Below, one piece after another: positions 17,311-26,800 of a DNA stretch of 64,000 nt (the stretch's first letter is position 1; the number at the start of each line of letters is the position of its first letter). The position numbers and the translations under genes are program-made. Source of the DNA: Palsa-504 sp963769715 (GTDB lineage: Bacteria > Actinomycetota > Actinomycetes > Streptosporangiales > Streptosporangiaceae); assembly GCA_963769715.1 (NCBI GenBank), contig CAVYNE010000006.1:310001-374000 (forward strand). Direction: 5' to 3'. The notes under the pieces are model-generated. The model did not search any database. It had not been told where the DNA came from and was given only the letters and a program-made list of their open reading frames with translations.

Positions 17311-18849
17311 TTTCGAACTCTTTCTCGAATATGGATCTGGATTGAGAAGTGATCTTGCTCTCCCAGTCGGCCACGAGGCGCTCGCTGGCAATTGCCAACA
17401 GGCTCTTGACTCCGGTTTGGACAGAGTGTGACCTTGCCAGATGTAACAGGCCATTGTCAAGCGACATGAGAGCTCTCGGAAGGCCGAGTTCCAGACCGCG
17501 CTTCCGCTGCAGACCTGAGGGACTTGACGAAATGCCTGGTAAGGCGCACTGTCGGCCGTCCTCGTACTAGTGCTACGACGCGACGCAAGGCGTCGGTCCC
17601 GAGAAGTCAGCGGACGCGAGACCCGGACCGTCCTGGATCGGTCCGATCCACCGTTTTGGGGGAGTTTGTCAGTCATTTGAACCCAATCTCGTTTCCAAGA
17701 ACCAAGTGTGCAGCGCTGATCGGGACTGCCTGCTATGGCGCAAGCTGCCACCCCGCAGAATTGGTGCTGTAACGTCCTGAGGCGCCCCTAGAGCGCATGA
17801 TAGACCCTTGGAGAGAAAATCTATAGCTCGACGCCAACTGAAGATTCTAGGCGCTCTCAGCACGTTGGGGTTGACTCGAGTCAGTGACCTTGGTATATGC
17901 GCGCATATACCAAAGGTTGGCCTCTTATGCACGCCGACACGCCGCGCTAGCCACGCCGAAGTTTACATGACAATTGCTATGCGTCTAGCCGCGCATGCTG
18001 CGACTGCTGCGCTAGACTTAGGAGTTTTGGGTTCTGACACATCAGTGCTCACTGCCAAGCTGAGGCCTATCGATTTCGACAGATTGCGGCGATGACGTCG
18101 TTCAATGCGCTACACTTGGGGGTTTGGCTGCGACACCAACAGCTCCACGATCACGGAATGGCGTCAAGTTGACGAACAAGTTGCGATCCGTCGGCTGTCG
18201 TGGTAACACGCGCGCGCGTAGATAGGTACTGCCACGCCAAGTAGAAGCGCGAGCGTATCGACGCCGTACTGCTTGCCGATCCGGGCAATCCGTGGTATTC
18301 GCGCGCGCGTGCGCGCGATAAGCTATATAGCCATGTCGAGCATCGATGCGAAGACTCCATCGCTGTGCGGCAGTCCTTGAGTTCTCCAGGCAGTGGACCG
18401 GCCCACTCGCGCGTGTACGGATAGGCGAGCACCGTCTTGCCGACCTGGGGTTGTCGACGCCCATCCGCGTGAGCAGCTCTCAACCCTTTCGGACGATAGC
18501 GAACGGGAGTCAGGCGCTAAGCACCGTGTAGCCTCAAGGGCGGTGCCCAAGATTGCCGACGCAGGCTACGCCAGGCTCGCTGAAGGTGATCAACCGTGGC
18601 ACACCCGCTGAATCCGGCTGCGAGTTCGCTGAATTTGATGACGGAGGTGCCTGGCAGACGCGTCGACAGTTAGATAAGCCGCGCGGAACCAGAGGTACTA
18701 GAGCATCCCATCGCCCGAAGTCGAAAAACCGCTCGACTTCTGCGGCGTGAAACCCCCCCGCCAAGATACGGCGGACCAGCATAGGCCAGTCCAGGACGTA
18801 CCATCGCGAACTCAGGGCGTGAGCAACTCAAGGCACCCTGGCGGCCAGC
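17311..18849. other. 1.5-kb stretch with no supported gene
   Basis: Many short open frames exist on both strands, but none has a good ribosome site, protein-like composition or a recognisable domain. The stretch holds a 24-bp perfect palindrome (17890-17913), an alternating C-G tract that is a near-palindrome (about 18299-18316), and the palindrome GCTATATAGC right after it (18320-18329). It separates the XRE regulator from the second integrase and may include promoters, a transfer or replication site, or decayed genes. Confidence 0.5.
17890..17913. promoter_or_regulatory. 24-bp perfect palindrome
   Basis: The half-site TTGGTATATGCG is followed directly by its reverse complement CGCATATACCAA, with no spacer. 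It lies about 580 bp upstream of the XRE-DUF5753 gene in otherwise gene-free DNA. The length and symmetry fit a dimeric regulator operator or a recombination/transfer site. No T-tract follows, so a terminator is unlikely. Confidence 0.6.
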
Positions 18850-20295
18850 GTGGCGCCCGAACCCCTGGCGGCGTCACGTTGGACAGATCCCGACGCGTCG
18901 CCGCCACAGCCCGGGCCAACCGGTTCTAGCTTGATGAACCACCGGTGCCTGGAGGTCTGGCGTCTATCCAGGACACTGCCAAGCCGACGGAATCCCGACC
19001 GCCGGGCCAGACACCGCGCGGGTCCTTGGAGCAACTCATCACACGTCGTTCCGCCTCCTACCCGGCGTGGCCACCGACGCCGTGCCGACGGGTCGCAGGC
19101 GGCTCACCAAGTCCGCGCTGACATTCTCTTGAAACGGATACCGGGCAGTGGCCGGTGGCGCGGTGTGATCAGCCTCGGCTTCGGCGCGGACGGGAAGAGA
19201 ATCCGCCGCAAGGTCTCCGGCAAGACCAAAGCGATCGTCCAGGACCGGCTCAAGACCCTTCACGGCGACCTCGACGCAGGCGTCAAGGCGAGCCCGAACT
19301 ACACCGTCCGGCGCGCGGCAGAAGACTGGCTGACCGAAGGCCTCGACGGCCGGTCGGCCAAGACCATCAAGAAAAACGAGAACGTCCTCGCCCCGATCCT
19401 GGCCACCATCGGCGCCCGGCGGCTGCGCGAGCTGACCGCCGGGGACGTGCACCAGGCGCTGACGACGATGGCGCTGCGCTACTCCAGCGCGGCCGTGGTC
19501 ATGGGCCACAACGCGCTGACCCGGGCGATCCGGCACGCCGAGGCCCGGGATCTGGTGGGCCGCAACGTCGCCCTGCTGGTCGACACCCCCAAGGGCCAGG
19601 CCGGACGGCCGAGCAAGAGCCTCAGCCTGGAACAGGCCTCGGCGCTCCTGGCCGCCGCCGAGGACACCAGGATGCACGCATATATCGCCCTGTGCCTGGC
19701 GACCGGCATCCGCACCGAAGAGGCCCGGGCGCTGCGCTGGGAACACGTCGACTTCGGCGATCCCGCGGCCAGTCCGCCCGCGCCGGCCAGCGCGGCCGTG
19801 TGGCGATCCGTACGATCGCACGGGGATACCAAGACCGAGAAATCACGCCGGACACTCGCCCTGCCCGAGATGGCAGTGACCGCGCTCTGGGCCCACAGGG
19901 AGCAGCAAGCCAGCGACCGGGCCGCCGCCGGCCTGACGTGGAGCGACCATGATCTCGTCTTTCCCACCCGGACGGGCGCTCCCCTGGACGCAGCTAACGT
20001 CCGGCGGGAGTTCAGGACGGTCTGCACGGCCGCGAGGATCGGCATGAACTGGACGCCACGGGAGCTGCGGCACTCATTCGTGTCGCTGATGTCCAGCTCA
20101 GGAGTACCCGTCGAGGAGATCGCGCGGCTAGCGGGCCACTCGAACACCAGGACCACCGAGGTGGTCTACCGGCGCGAGCTGCGCCCTGTCCTGACCACCG
20201 GAGCAGAGGCCATGGACAGGCTATTCCCAGGCTCACCGGTCCCCGTACGCGGTACACGGAGGCAGCGCACAAAGTCTGGTCACAAAGCGTCATAG
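18850..20295 (+). CDS. Second tyrosine recombinase (integrase)
   Basis: The longest frame is 481 residues. Recognisable integrase sequence begins near residue 93 (GSGRWRGVISLGFGADGKR, about base 19126), so the true start is uncertain and the first 90 residues (Arg/Pro-rich) may not be translated. A SAM-like core-binding domain (NYTVRRAAEDWLTEG) precedes the catalytic domain, with Arg in ATGIRTEEARALRW, TPRELRHSFVSLMSS and GHSNTRTTEVVYRREL (Tyr nucleophile). It belongs to the same broad family as the integrase at 13761 but is clearly divergent, so two separate integration events are likely. No attachment repeat was found by eye. Confidence 0.82.
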   Translation: MAPEPLAASRWTDPDASPPQPGPTGSSLMNHRCLEVWRLSRTLPSRRNPDRRARHRAGPWSNSSHVVPPPTRRGHRRRADGSQAAHQVRADILLKRIPGSGRWRGVISLGFGADGKRIRRKVSGKTKAIVQDRLKTLHGDLDAGVKASPNYTVRRAAEDWLTEGLDGRSAKTIKKNENVLAPILATIGARRLRELTAGDVHQALTTMALRYSSAAVVMGHNALTRAIRHAEARDLVGRNVALLVDTPKGQAGRPSKSLSLEQASALLAAAEDTRMHAYIALCLATGIRTEEARALRWEHVDFGDPAASPPAPASAAVWRSVRSHGDTKTEKSRRTLALPEMAVTALWAHREQQASDRAAAGLTWSDHDLVFPTRTGAPLDAANVRREFRTVCTAARIGMNWTPRELRHSFVSLMSSSGVPVEEIARLAGHSNTRTTEVVYRRELRPVLTTGAEAMDRLFPGSPVPVRGTRRQRTKSGHKAS

Positions 20296-20569
20296 CCGCC
20301 CGATAGCAACAGAGCGTGTAACCGCCGGGAAGTCCTGGCGGGCACCAAGATGGTCGTCCAAGGCGCGCGAGAACGGATGTTCTGTCACATCGCGCCGATC
20401 CGCATGCCATGCTCAAGATCGCTGGCCTGCTGCCCGGTCGACCTCATCTGCGTGTGACAGTGCAGTGCGTATCGGCAGAAGCTGACGTCCTCATGCGGGG
20501 TATGAGGCTCTCGCGCCAATTGTCCCGAACCCAAGCGCGCTCAGCCGCTTCCCGGGTCTCCTTTGCGGT

Positions 20570-20692
20570 CTAGAGGCTGACGCCACCAGCGATAACCGCG
20601 CCCACCAGTACTCCCACAAGGCCAACTATCCGCCCGCTATTGGAATTGCCAACACCGCCATCGTAATCGCCCGACCATTTCTTGCTCACCAT
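20570..20692 (-). CDS. Possible 40-residue glycine-zipper membrane peptide
   Basis: A short frame from ATG 20692: MVSKKWSGDYDGG, then a small-residue segment SGRIVGLVGVLVGAVIAGG. It has one membrane-spanning stretch with GxxxG spacing. A GGGAGA lies only 2-3 bases before the ATG, closer than ideal. Size and composition resemble small membrane toxins or holin-like peptides, but there is no homology to support that. It is isolated between the second integrase and the gene at 21052. Confidence 0.35.
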   Translation of the reverse strand: MVSKKWSGDYDGGVGNSNSGRIVGLVGVLVGAVIAGGVSL

Positions 20693-21051
20693 GGTCTCCC
20701 GCCAGCCGACCAGGTAATCCGCTCCGGGCGGCCGGATTACGCTTCGCATCGTCGGCCATGGTGAAACTCTAGGCACCTCAGATCCCCAGTCACACCCCTG
20801 GCGCGATGAGAGCAATCTGGACTGCAGCGCCACCACACAGCGAGCCAACGCAGCCCCGCGATGACGTCCTGGGATCGCGGAGCCCAGACACGACCCACAC
20901 GCCGACCAGGCACATGGGTAAGACAACTCACCCGCCTCGCGGCTCTTGTTCGGGAAGGTGACGAATCGGTTAAGCAACTCGCTGGGTTCTGTGCATGATG
21001 GCAAGATGACCCAGGTTCATCCCAGGGAACGGGAAGAAAGGGCAGGTCGCC
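20693..21051. other. Intergenic stretch, nothing recognised
   Basis: No supported gene or RNA. It presumably contains the promoter of the plus-strand gene that starts at 21052. Confidence 0.4.
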
Positions 21052-21621
21052 ATGGCGAGCGACGCGGGCATCTGCGGGGAGGCAAGCCCGCCGGGGCAGA
21101 TCTCGCGGCGGGGATGCCTGTTCGTACTGCTCACGCTCGTAATCACTGCCGCTGTCCTGACGTGCGCAGCGCTTTTCGTCCTGCACCGGCTCTTCCCCGC
21201 GCCCCCGGTGGTATGGAGTAACAATGGCGAGCAGTTCGCCCAGCTCAGGTCCTTGCAGGGGACCTGGCAGGATTCAGTCGGCGGGAAGATAACCTTCACT
21301 GATACCAGCTTCGCCCCTGGTGGTGGCCTCGTCGGAGGCAAAGTCACCTTCGTCAACGTCCCGCAAGTGTTCAGCTGGGTCGTGGGGCCGCCGCCGCCTA
21401 GCTACGGGCACGGCACCTGGGAGGTCGGCACCGACTTCGGCGACATGATGGGACTGCAGAACCAGCCAGGTGCCGGCGTCATCAGCATCCAGTTCGGTTC
21501 CGGGATAGTAGGCACCTACCCAGTGGTGGGACTGGAAGTCGAAGGCCCCGTCTCCGCGCCATCGTTCCTGTGCGAATACCCGGACCCCACCAATGCGTGC
21601 ACGTTCAGGAAAATCTCCTGA
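21052..21621 (+). CDS. Hypothetical protein with one N-terminal membrane anchor
   Basis: 189 residues, family not recognised. A short basic N-terminus is followed by a single hydrophobic helix, residues 22-45 (CLFVLLTLVITAAVLTCAAL). The rest is an extracytoplasmic domain of about 140 residues rich in Gly and beta-strand pattern: SLQGTWQDSVGGKITFTDTS, GTWEVGTDFGDM, then a terminal Cys pair (FLCEYPDPTNACTF) that could form a disulfide. The phrase LQGTWQ recalls small lipocalin-like exported domains, but I would not name it. A GAAAGGGCAGG precedes the ATG. The frame stays open for 43 codons after the TGA, to TAG 21751-21753. Confidence 0.65.
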   Translation: MASDAGICGEASPPGQISRRGCLFVLLTLVITAAVLTCAALFVLHRLFPAPPVVWSNNGEQFAQLRSLQGTWQDSVGGKITFTDTSFAPGGGLVGGKVTFVNVPQVFSWVVGPPPPSYGHGTWEVGTDFGDMMGLQNQPGAGVISIQFGSGIVGTYPVVGLEVEGPVSAPSFLCEYPDPTNACTFRKIS

Positions 21622-22669
21622 GGCGCAGCAATAGGAGTCCTAACGGTAGACGGCCCGCTCGTCGAGTCGGACAAACCGCTCCGCACCCTAGCCACCGATG
21701 TACTGCGCAGCTGGGCTGAGAACCTTCCCGAGCCAGTCACGCCGAAGTATTAGAGCCGGAATCGCGGCCAGACCAACCGGATGGCATCGCGCGCCAGCTG
21801 GCCTGCGCGCTTACTCTGAAAAGTGACCACAAGCCGGATGTCAGAGCGGCGTTCGACTCGTAAGGGCGGCATCATCCTACGGCGCATGATCTCGTAAAAG
21901 GCCTGCTGCCGTGCCTTGGCCTGCCGGGGTTGGCGTTTACAAAGGCGGGTGCAGCGCGCGGCCGAGAGCGCCGCTTACGGCCCGAGCTGGGCCATCTTAG
22001 TGCGCAATTCAGTTGTCGCGGTTGACGGCGTCCGCACGGGCAGGCCAGCGCGGGCGATCAGCGGTGAACGAACCCGGCGTAGGCGCGGACTGGCGGAAGC
22101 AGCAGCCCGACAAACGGTGACAAGGAACAGCGCGGCCCCTGCAGACAACTGCCACACGAACTGCCAATCGGGTGGCCACCTCATGAGGGCCCGGAAACGC
22201 ACGCTCATGCCGCGACTGCGCCGCGAGGCGCCCTGTAGTATCCCCGGTCCAGCCGGGAGGGACCGGCCGAGATCGCCCCGGGCGCGGGCCTGCTGGCCGG
22301 CGAGGACAACGCTGCGGCAGATCGCCGCGGCGACCGGGGTCTCGACGTTCACCGTCCGGGCCGCGCTGAGCCGGGTCCGGCCGGGCGGCCAGGCCCCGGT
22401 CGCCGGCGGTGAGGCCGGCCAGGGCAGTGGGCAGCCCGCCCGTATTCCTGCACCGGGCCGTTGCGCCCCGGTCTCGCGCATGGCGGCGACCAGCACCGCC
22501 AGGAAGATCCGCAACTCCCGGAGCTCGAACGTCGTCCAGCATCCAGGCAATTACACCACCGCGCCTCTTTCCACGGCTTTTCATGCATCCAGCCAAACAG
22601 CGGCGCGGGCACCTGTTCGGCAGCCCCTGCTCGATCGCCCGGGGCGGCACCGTTGCATCTGGAACCCGG
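21622..22669. other. 1-kb degenerate stretch with an HTH remnant
   Basis: No intact gene. On the plus strand around 22285-22400 the frame reads TTLRQIAAATGVSTFTVRAA, a clear helix-turn-helix of the kind found at the end of actinobacterial DUF2637-type or transposase-like proteins. The frame around it is low-complexity and does not extend the similarity, so this looks like the remains of a mobile-element gene. The first 130 bp continue the frame of the preceding gene past its stop (SDKPLRTLATDVLRSWAENL). Confidence 0.4.
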
Positions 22670-23467
22670 TCACCTCGTCAACGCGACGGCGGCGTCCGCG
22701 GCCGAGGCGAACAACTGCAGGCGCGCCGATTTGGCCGTCATCCACCCACGGTGCTGCCACTCCCGGTCGGCCAGCGAGTCTCCGGCCATCACCACCTCGC
22801 CGAACGGGATGGAGCGGTAGCGGGCGATCGCCATCAGCGCGGACGCTTCCATCTCGACGACTAGACACCCTTCCTCTACCCGGCGCGAGACTCGGGCCCG
22901 GGTCTCGCGGTAGATGGCGTCCGTTGACCAGCTCAGGCCGTGCGTCGTCTCCACGCCGGCGGCGCTGAGCGCGTCGGCCAGGCTCTCAGCCGGACCCGGG
23001 TCAGCCGAGACGACCCGGCCGGCCTGCAGGTAGTGGAAGGACGTGCCCTCGTCGCGCACAGCGCCGGTCAAGATCACCGCGTGCCCCATCACCAGTTCCG
23101 GTACCAGCGCCCCTGCCGCACCGCAGGCGATGACTCCGCGAACTCCGCGGGCAATGACCTGCTCGAGCATGGCGCCGGCCAGCGGCGCCCCGACTCCGGG
23201 ATGGAACACGCCCAGCCGTACACCCCGGTGCTCGATCTCCCACAACGATGCCGGACCCATCTCGCTGTGCAGGCGACACACTGGCCTCGCGTCTTGACGG
23301 CCGGAGAGTTCCTTGACGACGTCACGGAAGAAGCACGCCACGGCGACCGTCGGCGCGTCGACCGGACGGATCAGCCGGCTCGGCTCGATGACCGCCTCAC
23401 CGGTCAGATCCTCATCCTCCAGTAGCGGCAGTCGTCGGCGATCAGCCGGCCCAGACAACCTCTGCAC
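22670..23467 (-). CDS. Nucleoside phosphorylase family protein (uridine phosphorylase/MTAN fold)
   Basis: 265 residues of the PNP/UDP superfamily, which cleaves nucleosides with phosphate or water. A phosphate/ribose-binding region GVARPLAGA-like (HPGVGAPLAGAMLEQVIARG) leads to RGVIACGAAGALVPEL; then HYLQAGRVVSADPG; the ribose-contacting Glu is in VVEMEASALMAIARYR, and the C-terminal Asp is in VVMAGDSLAD. The substrate is not predictable. It lies downstream of the Tc toxin operon on the same strand, with about 350 bp and a DUF397 fragment between, so co-transcription is possible but not shown. Confidence 0.85.
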   Translation of the reverse strand: MQRLSGPADRRRLPLLEDEDLTGEAVIEPSRLIRPVDAPTVAVACFFRDVVKELSGRQDARPVCRLHSEMGPASLWEIEHRGVRLGVFHPGVGAPLAGAMLEQVIARGVRGVIACGAAGALVPELVMGHAVILTGAVRDEGTSFHYLQAGRVVSADPGPAESLADALSAAGVETTHGLSWSTDAIYRETRARVSRRVEEGCLVVEMEASALMAIARYRSIPFGEVVMAGDSLADREWQHRGWMTAKSARLQLFASAADAAVALTR

Positions 23468-23648
23468 CTCCCGCGCCTACGTCGCCGGATTATCTAATGC
23501 AGGGTATGCCCGGAACCGGGACCCAGCCCATCCTCTGCACCGGCAAGGACACCGCCAGCCAGCGGTGGAGCCTGCCGTAGCGCAAGCTGGCCGGGCGGCG
23601 AAGAGCCGGGCCCGGGGCAGGCAGCACACCCGTTCGGGATTCATGGTC

Positions 23649-23735
23649 TTAATCTTTGGCCTGGCCCACCTCGACGCACTCGCCGCCGTTCCCGCTGTAG
23701 CCGGACTTCCGCCAGCGCCGGCCTAGGTCTTCCAT
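23649..23735 (-). pseudogene. Truncated DUF397 protein gene
   Basis: A 28-codon frame from ATG 23735: MEDLGRRWRKSGYSGN, then GGECVEVGQAKD and a stop. The segment W-RKS-YSGNGGECVEV is the diagnostic DUF397 core; normal members are 60-80 residues and continue with a VRDSK motif that is missing here. DUF397 genes are typically paired with XRE-DUF5753 regulators. No partner is adjacent; the nearest is at 16456. It is probably a remnant left between the toxin operon and the phosphorylase gene. Confidence 0.7.
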
Positions 23736-23819
23736 AGCTCATCGGCCAATCTGAGCACCAGGTCCCGCGATTAAGCCGCTGGCGCTGGTCAGCTGGGCCT
23801 CCTGAAACCTACGCCCAGG

Positions 23820-26800
23820 TCACCACCTCCAGGGCCTGAACGTACGGCCCCAGTCGATCTCATCCGGGTCCACGGTCCAGGTTTCCCTGGCGTAGTCGTA
23901 GGCCGCCTCGGGGGCGCGGACGATCGCGTTCCCTACGGCTGTCCCGGCAGCCGCCGTGGCCCCGAGGACCCTGGAGCCGGTGTGCTCCTCGACCCAGGAC
24001 CCGGCGTCCATCACGGCCTCCTTGTCGACGTAGTTGTCGTAGAGGTTCGTCCCGATGCGGACGCCCGTGACTCCCGACCAGAGCACGGCCCCGGCGGCGC
24101 CGAGAAATCGTCCCGCGCCCAGCAGGCTCGTCGAGCGGGTCAGGGTCCCGATGGTACTGGCCAGCCCGCCCGCTGCGGTCACCGTATTGGCGGCGGCCTC
24201 CGCCTTCTGTCCCAGCGTCTTCGCGGTCACCAGTTGGTACACCGCGGCGACCGCCGCCAGCGGGCCGGCCACCTTTCCGACGATCCCGGTAACCTTGCCC
24301 AGGGCCCCGCCGATGCGCGACAGCACGCTCGCCGACTCCGCCACCTCGCCGCTGGCCTGCGCGAGCGCGCCTTCGCCACTGGCCCGCATCGCCAGGGTCT
24401 GCTCCACCTCCTCCTCGGTGGAGGCTGTTGTGCGCCCGTCGATCGTTTCGTACCTGGATCCAAAGGCCGCTTGCTGGTTCTCGTTCGGGCTGAGACTGCC
24501 GTACTTGAAGTCCTTCACGTCCGCGGTGTTCGCGCCGAACGGGTCGCCTACGTTCAAGGTCTGGCCCGATGGCATGACAACGGCGTCCAGATTGAGCGCT
24601 CCCTTTGGTCCACCCGGGTTGACGTTGATCCCGACAACCTCCCCCGCCACCACCCTGACATCGGTGTAGATGTTCTCGGCCCCGCTGAAGCCGAGATCCT
24701 GCATTTTTTCGAGCACCTTCCCGGTCTCGGCATGAGCCAGTCTGCCGAACGCTTGCCCGGTGAGGTTTTGCCCACTGGTATTGCGGCCGGTGACGAAGCC
24801 GGCCTGGGAGTAAATAAAGGTGAGCAGGTCCTCGGCCGAGTTAACGGGCGTCGCCGGGCCGGCCTGGCGCCCGCCAGGATCGGTCAGCCTGACGGGGTTG
24901 CCCCGCGCATAGCCGTACTGGTTCGTGCCGTCGGCCAGGCCGGCGGGGTCGCAGCTGGCCCAGCGGCCCAGCCAGGGCATGTAGTAGCGGGCGCCGTGGT
25001 AGTCAAGCCCGGTCTCTTGGTCACGTTCCTTGCCCGTGTAGCGGTAGCGCTTGGGCGCCTCGGTGTGCCGGCGGACCGCCTGGTAGGAGGTGGCGCCGTA
25101 GGGGTAGTACTCCTCGTAGCTGATCACCTGGGCACCCTGGTCAACCTCGAGCACCGAGGAGTCGAGCTGGTCGGTGAGCTGGTACCTGATCAGCTGGCGC
25201 TGGCCGCGGTCCCGCCCTGCGGTGCGCGTGTCGACCAGTGCGACCCGGCGGGAGTCGTCGAGGACGTGCAGGGATTCCCGCTCCAGGGTGACGTCGCCGT
25301 TGCCGTCGTACTCCCGGTAGACCTCGAGGGCACCGACGTAGACGCGCTCGGACCGGATGGCCGCCGTGCCGCTCCGCGCTGCCCGCCGGTTCACCTTGCG
25401 CACCCGCTGGCCGGCCGCGTCATACACGTAATACGTCGTCACCCGATCGTCGCGGCCCGTGGGCCCGGCCGTGGTGGCCCGCAGCCGGTCGCTCTGGTCC
25501 CAGTCGAGTGCCATGGCCCCTGGCACGGTGGTGGTATTGCCCTGCTCGTCGTAGCAGAAGCGCCCCAGGGCCCGGTCCGGCCGGACCGGGCCTGCGCTGG
25601 TCAGCCGGTTGCCGTGGCGATGGGGCGTCAGCAGGCTCGGCTCCTCGTACCGGTAGGCCTGCCGCCATCCGTCCTGGGCGGGATCGGCGCACCGGTGCGT
25701 CACGCACAGCAGGTTGCCGACCTCGTCGTAGGCGTACCGTTCGCGGTAGCGCGCCATCGCCGTGCCGTCGCCCGGCTGCGGCAGGCCCGTATGCACCCCG
25801 TCTCCCGGTTGCGGGGAGACCGCGCGGAGCCCGCCGGCGGCCCGCTGCCCGAGGTGTTCCCGGCCGGTGGCTTCGGTGAGCCGGTAGAGCGCGTCGTAGA
25901 TGTAACGGGCCGAAGGATCCACCACCCGGTTGCGGAAGAATGCCCGCTGCTGCGCGTGGTCCGCGCCGCTGGTCGGGTTGCCGACCGGGTCGTAGCCGTA
26001 GCGCAGGTCCTGCAGTCGCTTCTTCCCGCGCCATGTGACCAGGCGGACCAGCCGGAACGTGAGCGGGTCGTAGGCGTACCTGGTCACGCAGCCGTTGCCG
26101 TACCTGACCAGGGTGCGCTGCCGGCGGGCGTTGTACTCCACGTGACCGACGAACGCGGTGACCGTGCCCCCGCCGCGCATGCTGCCGTCCAGCCGGTCCA
26201 TCAGGCCCGCGGCGTCGTAATGCGGGAACACCACGCTGCGGTCCGGCGCGGTCATGCTGACCGGGCGGTTGAGCGCATCGTAGCTGGTCCGGCTGGCGTA
26301 CGTCCGCTCCTCCAGGCGGACCTTGGCCGACCAGTCCACGACGTCCAGGTAGTCCTGCGCCAGCTGCCGGCCCGCGCCGAGCAGATTGCCCTTGAAGTCG
26401 TACGCCTCGTTGGCCAGGAGCCCGGCGCCGTCGTACTGGCGCGCCACCCGGGTCCGCAGGTTGCGTGACTCGGCGTCAGGGATGCTCTCGCCGTACTCGG
26501 TCCGCGCCTGTAGCGCCTCGGCGGCGATGCCGGGGCCGGCCACGTAGCTGCGCACGGGCCTGCGCAGTTCGTCGTACTCAGTGCGGAAGACGAACCCACG
26601 GGAGTTCCAGGCCAGCACCGGCTTGCCTCTGACATCGGGCAGCAGCCCGCCGCCGCCGATGTCCATGCCCGCCCTGACCACCTGCACGGGGAGCATCAGG
26701 TAGGCGTAGCGCATGACCGTGCGGTCCAGTGCGTCACGGACCTCGCGCTGGTTCCCCTGGATGTCCAGCAGGCTGAGCGTCCGCAGGTACTGGTCAACCA

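Noticed and set aside
18102..18849. Several open frames of 60-120 codons on both strands
   Set aside because: Arg/Pro/Ser-rich shadow-like composition, overlapping each other, no ribosome sites and no recognisable motif.
22670..23735. Immunity gene for the TcC cargo downstream of the toxin operon
   Set aside because: The downstream genes are a DUF397 fragment and an ordinary nucleoside phosphorylase; neither looks like an immunity protein.
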